Assembly (NCBI RefSeq): GCF_000525875.1
Contig: NZ_AODF01000024.1
Location: forward strand, 1-64,000
DNA length: 64,000 nt
DNA from: Listeria floridensis FSL S10-1187
GTDB taxonomy: Bacteria; Bacillota; Bacilli; Lactobacillales; Listeriaceae
Direction: 5' to 3'
Each line of letters starts with the position of its first letter. The first letter of the stretch is position 1. Positions 1 to 8,922 of this stretch are shown here, piece after piece. The position numbers and the translations under genes were made by a program. The notes under the pieces are model-generated. The model had not been told where the DNA came from. It ran no database searches and saw nothing but the letters and a program-made list of their open reading frames with translations.

Positions 1-280
1 TAAAAATATTTTTAGCTAGGGACGAATGGTTTTCCGCGGTGCCACCCTACTACCTTCCGCTCTGTAAGCAAAAAGCACTTAAAAGGATAACGGCCTTATA
101 CCGCCAGCTGTTACTTTATGTTTCGCAACTGGTCCTCGAGAAGTCCATTCAATTCAGCCTTTTCATCTGCTTCCACCAACCGCAGACTCTCTTTAGAAAA
201 GAACTTGAACCTACTCATCTTCCTAATAACGCATCAGTTATAATAGAAATAGTCTATCAAAACCCACTAGCGGATGTCAA
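1..280 (-). promoter_or_regulatory. T-box leader, tryptophan type, with promoter
   Basis: Read on the minus strand this is a T-box leader whose gene (probably trpS) lies off the left edge. The T-box core, reverse complement CGCGGTGCCACCCT, is at 34-48. The stem I GA motif and the distal loop (AGAGAG...GGTTGGTG) are visible. The specifier loop reads GAATGGACTTC, with TGG (Trp) at 147-145. The promoter is TTGACA (280-275), an 18-bp spacer and TAGACT (256-251). The first arm of the terminator (CCATTCGTCCCTA) is inside the window and its partner must lie beyond base 1. In Bacillus trpS lies divergent from opp, which supports the assignment. Confidence 0.85.
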
Positions 281-630
281 ATTACACGTAATAAAAAAAA
301 GAGCGAAACTATACTGCTCAAAAAGACGATAATACTGCTTAGAATTATATCCAAGTAAGGGATGCCGACAAGTTCAGAAAGCATCATATCCGAAAACTCG
401 TTTTCTTCATCTCCTCTAATTTTACGCGACATTTTTCGAAATCCATAATGTACACGGTCTAAAAATCCAGTACGCATTACATAAACAATCAAACCGATTA
501 AAAAGGCAACTAGGCTTACATAAAAAGAAAAATTGATATAGTGAAGTAATGAGATACCAGTCCCGAATAATAGAATGGCAAAAATAATGATTTCTTGAAT
601 CAGCAAATAAATCAGAGTTCTTTTATACAC
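277..630 (-). CDS. small membrane protein, DUF3899-like
   Basis: A protein of about 117 residues with two N-terminal membrane segments, a short basic cytoplasmic stretch containing GFLDRVHYGFRK, and a C-terminal membrane segment. This arrangement fits DUF3899 proteins, which sit next to oppA in Listeria (lmo2197-like); the function is unknown. I chose the GTG at 630 because AGGTG lies 6 bases upstream. The longer GTG start at 639 overlaps that ribosome site and has none of its own. The stop overlaps the T-box promoter of the next minus-strand unit. The family assignment rests on pattern memory only. Confidence 0.6.
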   Translation of the reverse strand: MYKRTLIYLLIQEIIIFAILLFGTGISLLHYINFSFYVSLVAFLIGLIVYVMRTGFLDRVHYGFRKMSRKIRGDEENEFSDMMLSELVGIPYLDIILSSIIVFLSSIVSLFFLLRVI

Positions 631-1173
631 ATCTTTCACCTCATAAATAGAATCATATTAACTCTAGCACAAATCGAAGTGAAACTCTAATTTCAAAATA
701 CATGAATTAGCTAGCTTCGCTTTTAAAAATGTTAAGTAGACTCATAAATGAGAGAAGCTATTTATTATTCATAATAATTTCATAATTTTTTCATAAGAAA
801 ATGCTTTTATATCAGTCATCAATGAATATTTTGTAAAAATTAAATTTTTTTTTTTAGTGTTTTTATATGGACAAGAACCAAAAAAAAGTATATAAATAAA
901 GATAATCCTAATTTTACTTTAGGATGCATTCACTTGAGTTCGTCTCTAAAAAAGTTTAGTTTATTTGAAAGCTAAATAGCGAATTCAGGAATGAAATTAT
1001 TTGATTAAACTGGATTTATTTTCTGAAAACTTAATCAATGGGGAGTTTTTAACAAACTATCGCAAATAAAATTGAACGTATTCTTTTCAGACTCTTCGTT
1101 CTCTTTGGTTAATGTGATAATTTTTTAATAACTTGCAACTTTCATCCTGTTTCCTGTTATTTGTCTAAATCAA

Positions 1174-1203
1174 TTTACAAAGCTTTAAATTTTAGAGTAT
1201 AAT
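1174..1203 (+). promoter_or_regulatory. oppA promoter
   Basis: TTTACA (1174-1179), an 18-bp spacer and TATAAT (1198-1203), about 50 bases ahead of the oppA start. The -10 box lies only 6 bases ahead of an in-frame upstream start at 1209, so that start would not be transcribed with a ribosome site. The rest of 640-1173 is AT-rich and I see no gene or clear structure in it. Confidence 0.6.
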
Positions 1204-1253
1204 ATTAAGTGAAACAATTTTTCAGAAAAAATAAAAAAGGGAGGTATAGTTTA

Positions 1254-2933
1254 GTGAAGAAATCTAAATTATTTTTAGCACTTGGATTGACACTAATACT
1301 GAGCTTAGTTCTTGTAGCATGTGGAGGAGGAAAAGATTCTTCGAGTTCAGACAGTAAAAGTTCTGGTTCTGGTAAAGCATCTGGGGAGCAAGTACTTAAC
1401 TTGGCAGAAAGCGCATTGATTCCGTCGGCAGACAGTTCAAAAGCGGATGACCAAGTAGGGTTAAACGTACTTAACCAAACAAATGAAGGGCTTTATGCTC
1501 TTGATAAAGAAGGCACGCCTGCAATTGCTGGTGCTGCTGAAGAACCAAAAGTTAATGATGACAAGACAGTTTATACCTTCAAATTGCGTGATGACGCAAA
1601 ATGGTCTAACGGCGATCCTGTAACAGCAAAAGATTATGTGTATTCTTGGAGACGTGCAGTCAACCCTGATACAGCTGCAACATATTCGTACCTTTTTGAT
1701 GCAATCAAAAATGGTGGCGACATCGTAGCTGGTAAGAAAAAACCTGAAGAATTAGGAGTTAAAGCAGTTGATGATACTACTTTAGAAGTAACACTTTCTA
1801 AACCAACAGCATACATCAATTCATTATTCGCTTTCCCAACATTCTTCCCGCTTAACGAAAAATTTGTAACTGAAAAAGGCGAAAAATACGCTCAAAACAG
1901 TGATAACATTTTATACAACGGGCCTTTCCAACTTAAAGATTGGACTGGAACAAACAAAAAATGGACTTACGTGAAGAATGACAGCTACTGGGATAAGAAA
2001 AACGTGAAATTGAAACAAATCAATGTTCAAGTTGTTCAAGATCCAGGTACTGGCTTAAATCTTTACAACACGGGCAAAATTGACCGTGCTGTCCTAAGTG
2101 CTGAATATGCGGCACAAAACAAGAGTAACAAAGATTATGTAGTAGTAAATGATTCATCTACTTTCTACATCAAATTTAACCAAGAACGCAAAGGGGCTAA
2201 AACACCTCTTGCAAACAAAAACATCCGTAAAGCAATTGCACTTGCAATTGACAAACAATCTTATGTAGACACAGTTCTGCAAAACGGTTCAAAAGCTGCT
2301 AATAACTTAGTACCGCCAAACTTCACATTTGATCCTGGTAACAAAGAGGACTATGTGAAAGAATCTGGCAAACACTTGGAATATAACAAAGAAGAAGCTC
2401 AAAAAGCTTGGGAACAAGGTCTTAAAGAGCTTGGCGTAGATAAAATCTCGCTAGAGTTTACAAGTGATGATACAGAAAATGCGAAAAAATCTTCTGAGTT
2501 CATCCAAAACCAACTTCAAACAAATCTTGAAGGTCTAACTGTGAAGCTTAAAAACGTACCATTTAAAGTTCGTTTGCAAAATGACCAAAACCAAGACTAC
2601 GACTTCTCTATGAGTGGTTGGGGTCCTGACTATCAAGATCCATCGACTTTCCTAGATCTATTTAAAACTGGCGGTTCGCAAAACAGAATGAGCTACTCTA
2701 ATGCTGCATATGACAAGATTCTTGAAGATGCAGCGGTAACTTATGCTGCTGAACCACAAAAACGTTGGGATGAAATGGTTAAAGCTGAGAAAATCTTGCT
2801 TACAGATGACGTAGCTATCCAACCACTTTACTCTCGTGCAACAGCATACTTGCAAAAAGACTACATCAAAGACTTACAAAAAAATCCATTTGGTCCTGAC
2901 TACACGTATAAACACACATATGTGACTAAATAA
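1254..2933 (+). CDS. oppA: oligopeptide ABC transporter, substrate-binding lipoprotein OppA
   Basis: Extracellular peptide-binding lipoprotein (SBP family 5) that delivers oligopeptides to the OppBCDF permease; in Listeria Opp is the main peptide uptake route. The start is GTG at 1254, preceded by GGGAGG, and gives a signal peptide ending in the lipobox LVAC with Cys at residue 23. A Ser/Gly-rich linker follows. The body has the usual family features, including the NGDPVTAKDYVYSWRRA segment and the YSNAAYDKILEDA region near the C-terminus. The mature protein is about 537 residues, normal for OppA. A terminator-like hairpin follows it, so oppA is probably expressed more than the permease genes behind it. 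Confidence 0.95.
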   Translation: MKKSKLFLALGLTLILSLVLVACGGGKDSSSSDSKSSGSGKASGEQVLNLAESALIPSADSSKADDQVGLNVLNQTNEGLYALDKEGTPAIAGAAEEPKVNDDKTVYTFKLRDDAKWSNGDPVTAKDYVYSWRRAVNPDTAATYSYLFDAIKNGGDIVAGKKKPEELGVKAVDDTTLEVTLSKPTAYINSLFAFPTFFPLNEKFVTEKGEKYAQNSDNILYNGPFQLKDWTGTNKKWTYVKNDSYWDKKNVKLKQINVQVVQDPGTGLNLYNTGKIDRAVLSAEYAAQNKSNKDYVVVNDSSTFYIKFNQERKGAKTPLANKNIRKAIALAIDKQSYVDTVLQNGSKAANNLVPPNFTFDPGNKEDYVKESGKHLEYNKEEAQKAWEQGLKELGVDKISLEFTSDDTENAKKSSEFIQNQLQTNLEGLTVKLKNVPFKVRLQNDQNQDYDFSMSGWGPDYQDPSTFLDLFKTGGSQNRMSYSNAAYDKILEDAAVTYAAEPQKRWDEMVKAEKILLTDDVAIQPLYSRATAYLQKDYIKDLQKNPFGPDYTYKHTYVTK

Positions 2934-2964
2934 AAGTATATCTTTAAGAAATACTTGATTGAAC

Positions 2965-3000
2965 GGAGAGAGTATATTTCGGTATACTCTCTCGTTTTGC
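2965..3000 (+). terminator. hairpin between oppA and oppB
   Basis: GAGAGAGTATA pairs with TATACTCTCTC around a short loop, followed by a broken T tract (GTTTTGCTGATGTTTT). Its place inside the operon suggests a partial terminator that keeps the binding protein in excess over the permease. Confidence 0.75.
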
Positions 3001-3191
3001 TGATGTTTTATTGTGGTTAATTTTTGTGAAAAATGCACTTTAACACTTTAAAGGACGCATTAAACCGACGACAAAAAAGGCGAATTAAATGAAAACCATT
3101 GTATTAAGAAAAATTCAGGTGCATAAAATAAACTTCATTTATACTAGCTTATGAAATAAAATATAAAAAATTTGGGAGGTGTAGAGATAAG

Positions 3192-4121
3192 ATGGCAAAA
3201 TATACGTTAAAACGCGTTTTCTACATGTTGATTACATTATTCATCATTGCTTCTGTTACATTCTTCCTAATGAAGCTTTTGCCTGGTACACCATATCGTA
3301 ACCAAGAGAAACTCTCTGAGGAACAAATTCATATTATGAATGAAAAATATGGCTTGAATGATCCAGTACCTGTTCAGTATTTTAATTACATGACGGGTCT
3401 TGTAAAAGGGGATTTAGGAGTATCGTTCCAACTTGATAATCGACCAGTATCAGAAATTTTAGGCGCACTTATTGGACCATCCGTCACTCTAGCGCTAGAG
3501 GCTATGTTCTTTGGAATATTATTTGGGATATTACTTGGGGTAATCGCCGCCATGTATCAGAATAGGTGGCCTGACTACACCAGTACATTTATAGCAATAC
3601 TTGGGAAATCTATTCCTTCATTTGTTTTTGCAACAGTCTTGCAATACTGGATTGGAGCAAAACTACAATGGCTACCAGTAGCCGGTTGGGGAACCTTTGC
3701 AGATTCAATTTTGCCGGCCTTTGCGCTTGCGATGTTCCCACTCGCTACAGCCGCCAGATTTATGAGAACTGAACTTATTGATGTGTTTGCATCGGATTAT
3801 ATATTACTTGCAAAAGCAAAAGGTAACAGTCGAACTGAGATCGCGATTAAGCATGCGATTCGAAATGCTTTAATACCGCTTATTACAGTCTTAGGGCCAC
3901 TATCAGTATCACTAATGACCGGCTCGCTTGTTATTGAAAATATCTATGGTATTCCAGGAATCGGTAGTCAGTTCGTTTCGTCCATTCAAACAAATGACTA
4001 TCCTGTAATTATGGGTACAACTATCCTGTTTGCAGTTATGTTAATCTTTATCATCCTTGTAGTGGATATATTATATGGATTAATTGATCCTCGAATTCGT
4101 GTGTCTGGAGGTAAGAAATAA
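3192..4121 (+). CDS. oppB: oligopeptide ABC transporter permease OppB
   Basis: Integral membrane permease, 309 residues, with six predicted membrane segments and the binding-protein-dependent transport signature around residues 200-230 (EIAIKHAIRNALIPLITVLG). It pairs with OppC to form the channel. The start is ATG preceded by GGGAGGTG. The 258-base gap after oppA holds a terminator-like hairpin and an AT-rich stretch that may contain a second promoter. The stop codon overlaps the oppC start by one base, so the two are translationally coupled. Confidence 0.95.
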   Translation: MAKYTLKRVFYMLITLFIIASVTFFLMKLLPGTPYRNQEKLSEEQIHIMNEKYGLNDPVPVQYFNYMTGLVKGDLGVSFQLDNRPVSEILGALIGPSVTLALEAMFFGILFGILLGVIAAMYQNRWPDYTSTFIAILGKSIPSFVFATVLQYWIGAKLQWLPVAGWGTFADSILPAFALAMFPLATAARFMRTELIDVFASDYILLAKAKGNSRTEIAIKHAIRNALIPLITVLGPLSVSLMTGSLVIENIYGIPGIGSQFVSSIQTNDYPVIMGTTILFAVMLIFIILVVDILYGLIDPRIRVSGGKK

Positions 4122-5152
4122 TGGCAGAAAAAATTGCAAAAGAAATGTTTCAGCCAGCGCATATTAAAGATGCAGAAGCAGAAAAAATTTCGCGCCCTAG
4201 CCTTACTTTCCTCCAAGATTCTTGGCTTCGGGTAAGAAAAAATAAAGCTGCTCTTGTTTCTATTATCGTTCTTGGCGTTATTGTGCTCATGGCTATTTTT
4301 GGACAGTATCTATCTCCCAATTTAGGACCAGCACGCAGTGTAAACTATCAAAACACACCGTATGCCAGTTTGCCACCAAAAGTTCCAGGCTTTGACAATA
4401 TGCCGTTTTGGAATGGGAAGCAAAATATCGGCGGTACGGAAGTGGACGTATATAAACAAAAGAATGTTAAAGAAGGAACCAATTATTGGCTTGGCTCTGA
4501 TACATTAGGACGTGACCAATTTGCTCGTATTTGGGCAGGAACACGTGTATCACTCATTATTGCCGTTGTTGCGGCTCTATGTGACTTGATAATCGGGGTG
4601 ACATACGGACTCGTTTCTGGATTTGTCGGTGGTCGAACCGATAATATTATGCAGCGTATTCTAGAAGTTATTTCGGCTATCCCTAACCTTGTTGTAGTTA
4701 TCTTGATGTTGCTCGTTTTAGATCCTGGTATTACGTCGATTATTATCGCCATAGCCATGACCAGTTGGATAACGATGGCCAGGGTAGTCAGGGGACAAGT
4801 GTTAAAACTGAAAGATCAGGAGTTTGTCCTCGCTTCACTTACATTAGGAGAATCTATCCCTAAAATTTTAGTAAAACATTTACTTCCGAATATTTCTGGG
4901 GTTATTATCATCAACGTTATGTTCAGTATTCCAAGTGCGATTTTCTTTGAAGCTTTCCTAAGCTTTATCGGACTCGGACTTCCGGCGCCAACGGCTTCAC
5001 TTGGGACGCTGATAAATGACGGATACAAGACGCTTCAAGTCTTGCCGTACATGGTACTTTATCCTTCGGTAGTACTTTGTATTATCATGATAGCATTTAA
5101 CTTAGTAGCTGACGGACTTCGCGATGCGTTTGATCCGAAAATGCGTGACTAA
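4121..5152 (+). CDS. oppC: oligopeptide ABC transporter permease OppC
   Basis: Second membrane permease, 343 residues. It has an N-terminal cytoplasmic tail of about 35 residues, a first membrane segment, a large external loop (residues 60-120) and five more segments. The loop ahead of the transport domain contains LGSDTLGRDQFARIWAGTR, typical of OppC/DppC. The EAA-type motif for contact with the ATPases is near residue 240. It overlaps oppB by one base and is followed by oppD after 17 bases. Confidence 0.95.
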   Translation: MAEKIAKEMFQPAHIKDAEAEKISRPSLTFLQDSWLRVRKNKAALVSIIVLGVIVLMAIFGQYLSPNLGPARSVNYQNTPYASLPPKVPGFDNMPFWNGKQNIGGTEVDVYKQKNVKEGTNYWLGSDTLGRDQFARIWAGTRVSLIIAVVAALCDLIIGVTYGLVSGFVGGRTDNIMQRILEVISAIPNLVVVILMLLVLDPGITSIIIAIAMTSWITMARVVRGQVLKLKDQEFVLASLTLGESIPKILVKHLLPNISGVIIINVMFSIPSAIFFEAFLSFIGLGLPAPTASLGTLINDGYKTLQVLPYMVLYPSVVLCIIMIAFNLVADGLRDAFDPKMRD

Positions 5153-5169
5153 AGGAAAGGTGAGGAAAA

Positions 5170-6249
5170 ATGGAAAAACTATTAGAAGTAAAAGATCTAC
5201 ACATTTCCTTCCACACTTATGCCGGTGAAGTTCAAGCAATTCGTGGTGTGAGCTTTGATCTCTTTAAAGGAGAAACACTTGCTATCGTGGGGGAATCAGG
5301 TTCTGGGAAGTCGGTAACAACAAAAGCAGTTATGCGGCTTCTTCCAGAAAGTAATTCAAAAATCAAATCCGGTCAAATCCTTTTTGAAGGAAAAGATTTA
5401 GCTACTGCTAGTGAAAAACAAATGCAAAAAATTCGCGGGAAAGATATTGCGATGATCTTCCAAGATCCGATGACATCGCTTAACCCGACAATGACAATCG
5501 GCAAACAAATTGCTGAACCTCTTATTAAACACCAAAAAATTAGCAAATCTGAAGCACATAAAACTGCACTTCGTTTGCTTCAGCTTGTGGGGATTCCGAA
5601 AGCGGAAGAACGTATTAAGCAATATCCGCATCAATTTTCTGGGGGAATGAGGCAGCGGGTAGTAATCGCTATTTCGTTAGCCTGCAACCCACAAATTTTG
5701 ATTGCAGATGAGCCTACTACAGCGCTTGACGTAACCATTCAGGCGCAGATTCTTGACCTGATGAAAGACCTTCAAAAGAAAATCGACACCTCAATTATTT
5801 TCATCACACATGACCTTGGAGTTGTGGCAAATGTAGCAGATCGCGTAGCGGTTATGTATGCTGGGAAAATTGTGGAGATTGGAACGGTTGACGAAATCTT
5901 CTATAATCCGCAACACCCGTATACATGGGGACTTATTAGTTCTATGCCTACACTTGATACTGATGATGAAGAGTTGTATGTTATTCCGGGAACGCCCCCG
6001 GATCTTTTGAAACCGCCAAAAGGTGATGCATTTGCTGCACGAAACCAGTATGCGATGCAAATTGATTTAGAGGAGCAGCCGCCAATGTTCAAGGTTTCAG
6101 ATACGCATTACGCTGCCACTTGGTTGCTTCATCCAGATGCGCCGGAAGTAACACCGCCTGATGCTGTACTCAGACGCCAAGAGCAATTTGCAAAAGAACA
6201 TCCGGGCATGCAGGCTGTTCATGCTAAGGGAGTTGAAGACAATGAGTGA
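5170..6249 (+). CDS. oppD: oligopeptide ABC transporter ATP-binding protein OppD
   Basis: Cytoplasmic ATPase, 359 residues. Walker A is GESGSGKS near residue 41, the signature is SGGMRQR, and Walker B is LIADEPTTALD, followed by THDLG. The C-terminal oligopeptide/dipeptide transporter extension (residues 260-330) is complete, including the segment PGTPPDLLKPPKGDAFAARN; a cysteine often found there in related ATPases is absent. It starts with ATG after AAAGGTGAGG. The oppF start (ATG at 6242) overlaps the end of this gene. Confidence 0.95.
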   Translation: MEKLLEVKDLHISFHTYAGEVQAIRGVSFDLFKGETLAIVGESGSGKSVTTKAVMRLLPESNSKIKSGQILFEGKDLATASEKQMQKIRGKDIAMIFQDPMTSLNPTMTIGKQIAEPLIKHQKISKSEAHKTALRLLQLVGIPKAEERIKQYPHQFSGGMRQRVVIAISLACNPQILIADEPTTALDVTIQAQILDLMKDLQKKIDTSIIFITHDLGVVANVADRVAVMYAGKIVEIGTVDEIFYNPQHPYTWGLISSMPTLDTDDEELYVIPGTPPDLLKPPKGDAFAARNQYAMQIDLEEQPPMFKVSDTHYAATWLLHPDAPEVTPPDAVLRRQEQFAKEHPGMQAVHAKGVEDNE

Positions 6250-7207
6250 AAAAAGAAAAAATTGCTCGAAATTCACAATCTGAAGCAGTATTTCAACAAA
6301 GGAAAAGTGAATGAAGTTCGTGCTGTAGACGATATTTCGTTTGATATTTATAAAGGTGAAACTCTCGGGCTTGTTGGAGAATCAGGTTGTGGAAAATCTA
6401 CGACCGGCCGGACGATTATTCGGTTATATGATGCAACAGGTGGTGAAGTTTTATACAACGGCAAAAATGTTCATGCGAAAAAAAAGTCGTAAAGAAATGC
6501 ATGAGTTCCGCCGTAAAATGCAAATGATTTTTCAAGATCCATATGCGTCGCTTAATCCGCGTATGAAAGTTCGTGATATCATTGCAGAGGGAATCAAAAT
6601 TCACGGTTTAGCCAAAACTCAAGAAGAGTCAGATCAACAAGTTTATAGTTTGCTAGAGACGGTTGGTCTTAGTAAAGAACATGCGGGTCGTTATCCGCAC
6701 GAATTTTCCGGCGGACAGCGTCAGCGGATCGGGATTGCGCGTGCGCTAGCTGTTCAACCCGAATTTATTATTGCCGATGAACCAATTTCAGCGCTTGATG
6801 TGTCGATTCAAGCTCAAGTGGTAAACCTGTTGAAAGATTTGCAAAAAGAAAAAGGCCTTACGTATTTATTTATCGCCCATGACTTGTCGATGGTTAAATA
6901 CATTAGCGACCGAATTGGTGTTATGTATTTTGGGAAATTAGTGGAACTTGCTCCGGCAGACGATTTGTATCGTGCTCCGCTCCACCCATATACGGAATCG
7001 CTTCTTTCAGCAATTCCTCTTCCAGATCCAAATTATGAACGCTCGCGTGTACGTAAAGCGTATGATCCAAGTGCTCATAATTATAAAGACGGTGAAGAAG
7101 TGAAAATGCGTGAAATCTCACCTGGTCACTACGTATATTGCTCTCAAGCTGAAGAAGAAATGTACAAGGAAAAACATGCCAATCTTCTGGCTGGAAAAGT
7201 TCAATAA
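6242..7207 (+). CDS. oppF: oligopeptide ABC transporter ATP-binding protein OppF, two frameshifts
   Basis: Second Opp ATPase, about 320 residues once repaired. Visible motifs are Walker [10 protein letters not shown], signature FSGGQRQR, Walker [13 protein letters not shown] and the C-terminal extension with PHEFSGG and [16 protein letters not shown]. The ATG at 6242 opens MSEKRK, but the A run at 6256-6261 is one base short and throws the frame. At 6478-6485 a run of eight A is one base too long, where seven would read [11 protein letters not shown]. The two changes have opposite sign and both are in poly-A, so sequencing error is the simplest explanation. Last gene of the operon. Confidence 0.9.
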
Positions 7208-7211
7208 ATCG

Positions 7212-7243
7212 AAAAAAGTTCCGCGTAAGCGGAACTTTTTTTA
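7212..7243 (+). terminator. opp operon terminator
   Basis: AAAAAAGTTCCGC pairs with GCGGAACTTTTTTT around a GTAA loop: a classic intrinsic terminator five bases after the oppF stop. Confidence 0.9.
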
Positions 7244-7427
7244 TTATGAGTAATATTTAATCAAACTCTAATGAAAGATTTAACTGAAAAAATCTTTTTT
7301 CATGTGACTTTAGTTTGAAAATTGTAGAGTAAGGGTAACATACTTCTAACGGCTTGCTAAACCCGTTTCTACATAAGAAAAAAAATTTTTTTTTGAAAAT
7401 AGCCTATAGAATTTCACAATTTTAGTG

Positions 7428-7433
7428 TATAAT
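7428..7433 (+). promoter_or_regulatory. spx -10 box
   Basis: TATAAT about 107 bases ahead of spx, inside an AT-rich gap of roughly 300 bases. I see no good -35 hexamer at 16-18 bases. spx is known to have several promoters under stress regulators in Bacillus, so an activator-dependent or second promoter is possible. I see no other structure in 7246-7540. Confidence 0.4.
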
Positions 7434-7540
7434 AAAGAAGTAAGTTCTTAATTGCTATTTTTCACAAAGAGAGAGGATTAGCAATTTCGTTTTTTTGAAT
7501 GAAACAAAAAATTTAACCGATTAAGGAGTGTGAATGTCTA

Positions 7541-7936
7541 ATGGTAACGTTATACACTTCACCTAGTTGTACATCTTGCCGCAAAGCACGTGCTTGGCTT
7601 GAGAACCATGAAATTCCATACAAAGAAAGAAATATTTTTTCCGAACCTTTAAGTTTGGATGAAATAAAGGAAATCTTACGTATGACGGAAGATGGAACCG
7701 ACGAAATTATTTCAACTCGTTCAAAAACTTTTCAAAAACTCAACGTTGACTTAGACAGTTTACCTCTACAAGAGCTGTTTGAGTTGATTCAGAAAAATCC
7801 CGGATTGTTGCGTCGGCCGATCATCATTGATGAGAAGCGCCTTCAAGTCGGATATAATGAAGATGAAATTCGTCGCTTCTTACCTAGAAAGGTGAGAACC
7901 TATCAGTTGCGCGAAGCACAAAAAATGGTTAATTAA
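7541..7936 (+). CDS. spx: redox-sensing global regulator Spx
   Basis: ArsC-family regulator of 131 residues that binds the alpha C-terminal domain of RNA polymerase and switches on thiol-stress genes. The redox switch CTSC is at residues 10-13, and the conserved [25 protein letters not shown] block follows at residues 90-114. The start is ATG with AAGGAGTG upstream. The next gene is mecA, whose product in Bacillus delivers proteins to ClpCP; Spx itself goes mainly to ClpXP. The opp-spx-mecA order is the standard Listeria arrangement. Confidence 0.95.
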   Translation: MVTLYTSPSCTSCRKARAWLENHEIPYKERNIFSEPLSLDEIKEILRMTEDGTDEIISTRSKTFQKLNVDLDSLPLQELFELIQKNPGLLRRPIIIDEKRLQVGYNEDEIRRFLPRKVRTYQLREAQKMVN

Positions 7937-7942
7937 TGGCAG

Positions 7943-7981
7943 GCTGTTGAAATCCGTTTGAGGTTTCAGCAGCTTTTTTTT
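7943..7981 (+). terminator. spx terminator
   Basis: GCTGTTGAAA pairs with TTTCAGCAGC, followed by eight T. Confidence 0.9.
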
Positions 7982-8137
7982 GCCTTTAGTATACTTTACT
8001 TGCACATTTGTTAAATTTGCGTTAAGATGATAAACCACAAGAAGAAAAGGTGGTATAATATTTCATTATAAGATAAAATATAAATATAGAGTTTACCCTT
8101 CATTGTCAATGACTAATTAGGAAGGGAGAGTGTGACG

Positions 8138-8797
8138 ATGGAAATTGAACGAATTAATGAAGATACAATTAAATTTTACATCTCTTATCTGGATCTCGAA
8201 GAGCGCGGTTTTAATCAGGAAGATGTTTGGTATGATCGTGAAAAAAGTGAAGAACTTTTTTGGGAAATGATGGATGAGCTGAAATATGAAGAAGAGTTCT
8301 CTCCAGAAGGTCCGCTCTGGATACAAGTTCAAGCATTGAAACATGGCTTGGAAGTATTCGTAACGAAAGCAAGTTTGTCTGGCAAAGGTGACGGAAACTT
8401 TGATATGAATTCTGTAAACCCAGATGAGCTGGCTGAGGAAAGAATCGAGAAAATGTTAGAGGAAAACTTTAATCCAGCTAAAAAGGATTCACAAGATGAT
8501 GCTGATACACTCGAATTCATTTTGGAGTTCAAAGACTTTGAAGATTTGATTCTGATGAGTAGTGCAGCTGGACTTACAAATATTACGACGAAGCTATATG
8601 CCTACCAAGACAAATATTTCCTTTATGTGGAATTTCCAGAAGCGCAGTACAGCGAAACAAACATTGACAATACGGTAAGCGTCTTGCTTGAATATGGTAC
8701 GGAATCAAATTTAACCGGCTATATGCTTGAAGAATATGGTAAGCTAATCTTTGATACTCCCGCACTCATGCAGGTAAGACAATATTTTAAAGATTAA
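8138..8797 (+). CDS. mecA: adaptor protein MecA
   Basis: ClpC adaptor of 219 residues that hands substrates such as ComK to ClpCP and helps assemble the ClpC hexamer. The N-terminal substrate domain (MEIERINEDTIKFYISYLDL) is near-identical to known Listeria MecA. An acidic linker spans about residues 100-125 and a C-terminal ClpC-binding domain follows. I chose ATG at 8138, seven bases after GGGAGAG, over an in-frame GTG at 8132. Its own promoter probably lies in 7982-8100. Confidence 0.95.
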   Translation: MEIERINEDTIKFYISYLDLEERGFNQEDVWYDREKSEELFWEMMDELKYEEEFSPEGPLWIQVQALKHGLEVFVTKASLSGKGDGNFDMNSVNPDELAEERIEKMLEENFNPAKKDSQDDADTLEFILEFKDFEDLILMSSAAGLTNITTKLYAYQDKYFLYVEFPEAQYSETNIDNTVSVLLEYGTESNLTGYMLEEYGKLIFDTPALMQVRQYFKD

Positions 8798-8803
8798 TTC
8801 AAT

Positions 8804-8847
8804 AAAGATCTGGTTCCTGCAAAATTGCAGAAACCAGATCTTTTTTT
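8804..8847 (+). terminator. mecA terminator
   Basis: AAAGATCTGGTT pairs with AACCAGATCTTT, followed by a T run; it lies just after the mecA stop. Confidence 0.9.
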
Positions 8848-8922
8848 GATTTTAGTATTTAAAGGAGGAACTGCATAAAATATGGCGAATTTAGTTAGTA
8901 AACGATAAAGGATGTTGAAAAT

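Noticed and set aside
39-332. Open frame of 97 codons on the plus strand
   Set aside because: It runs antisense through the T-box leader and has no ribosome site; the RNA element explains the sequence.
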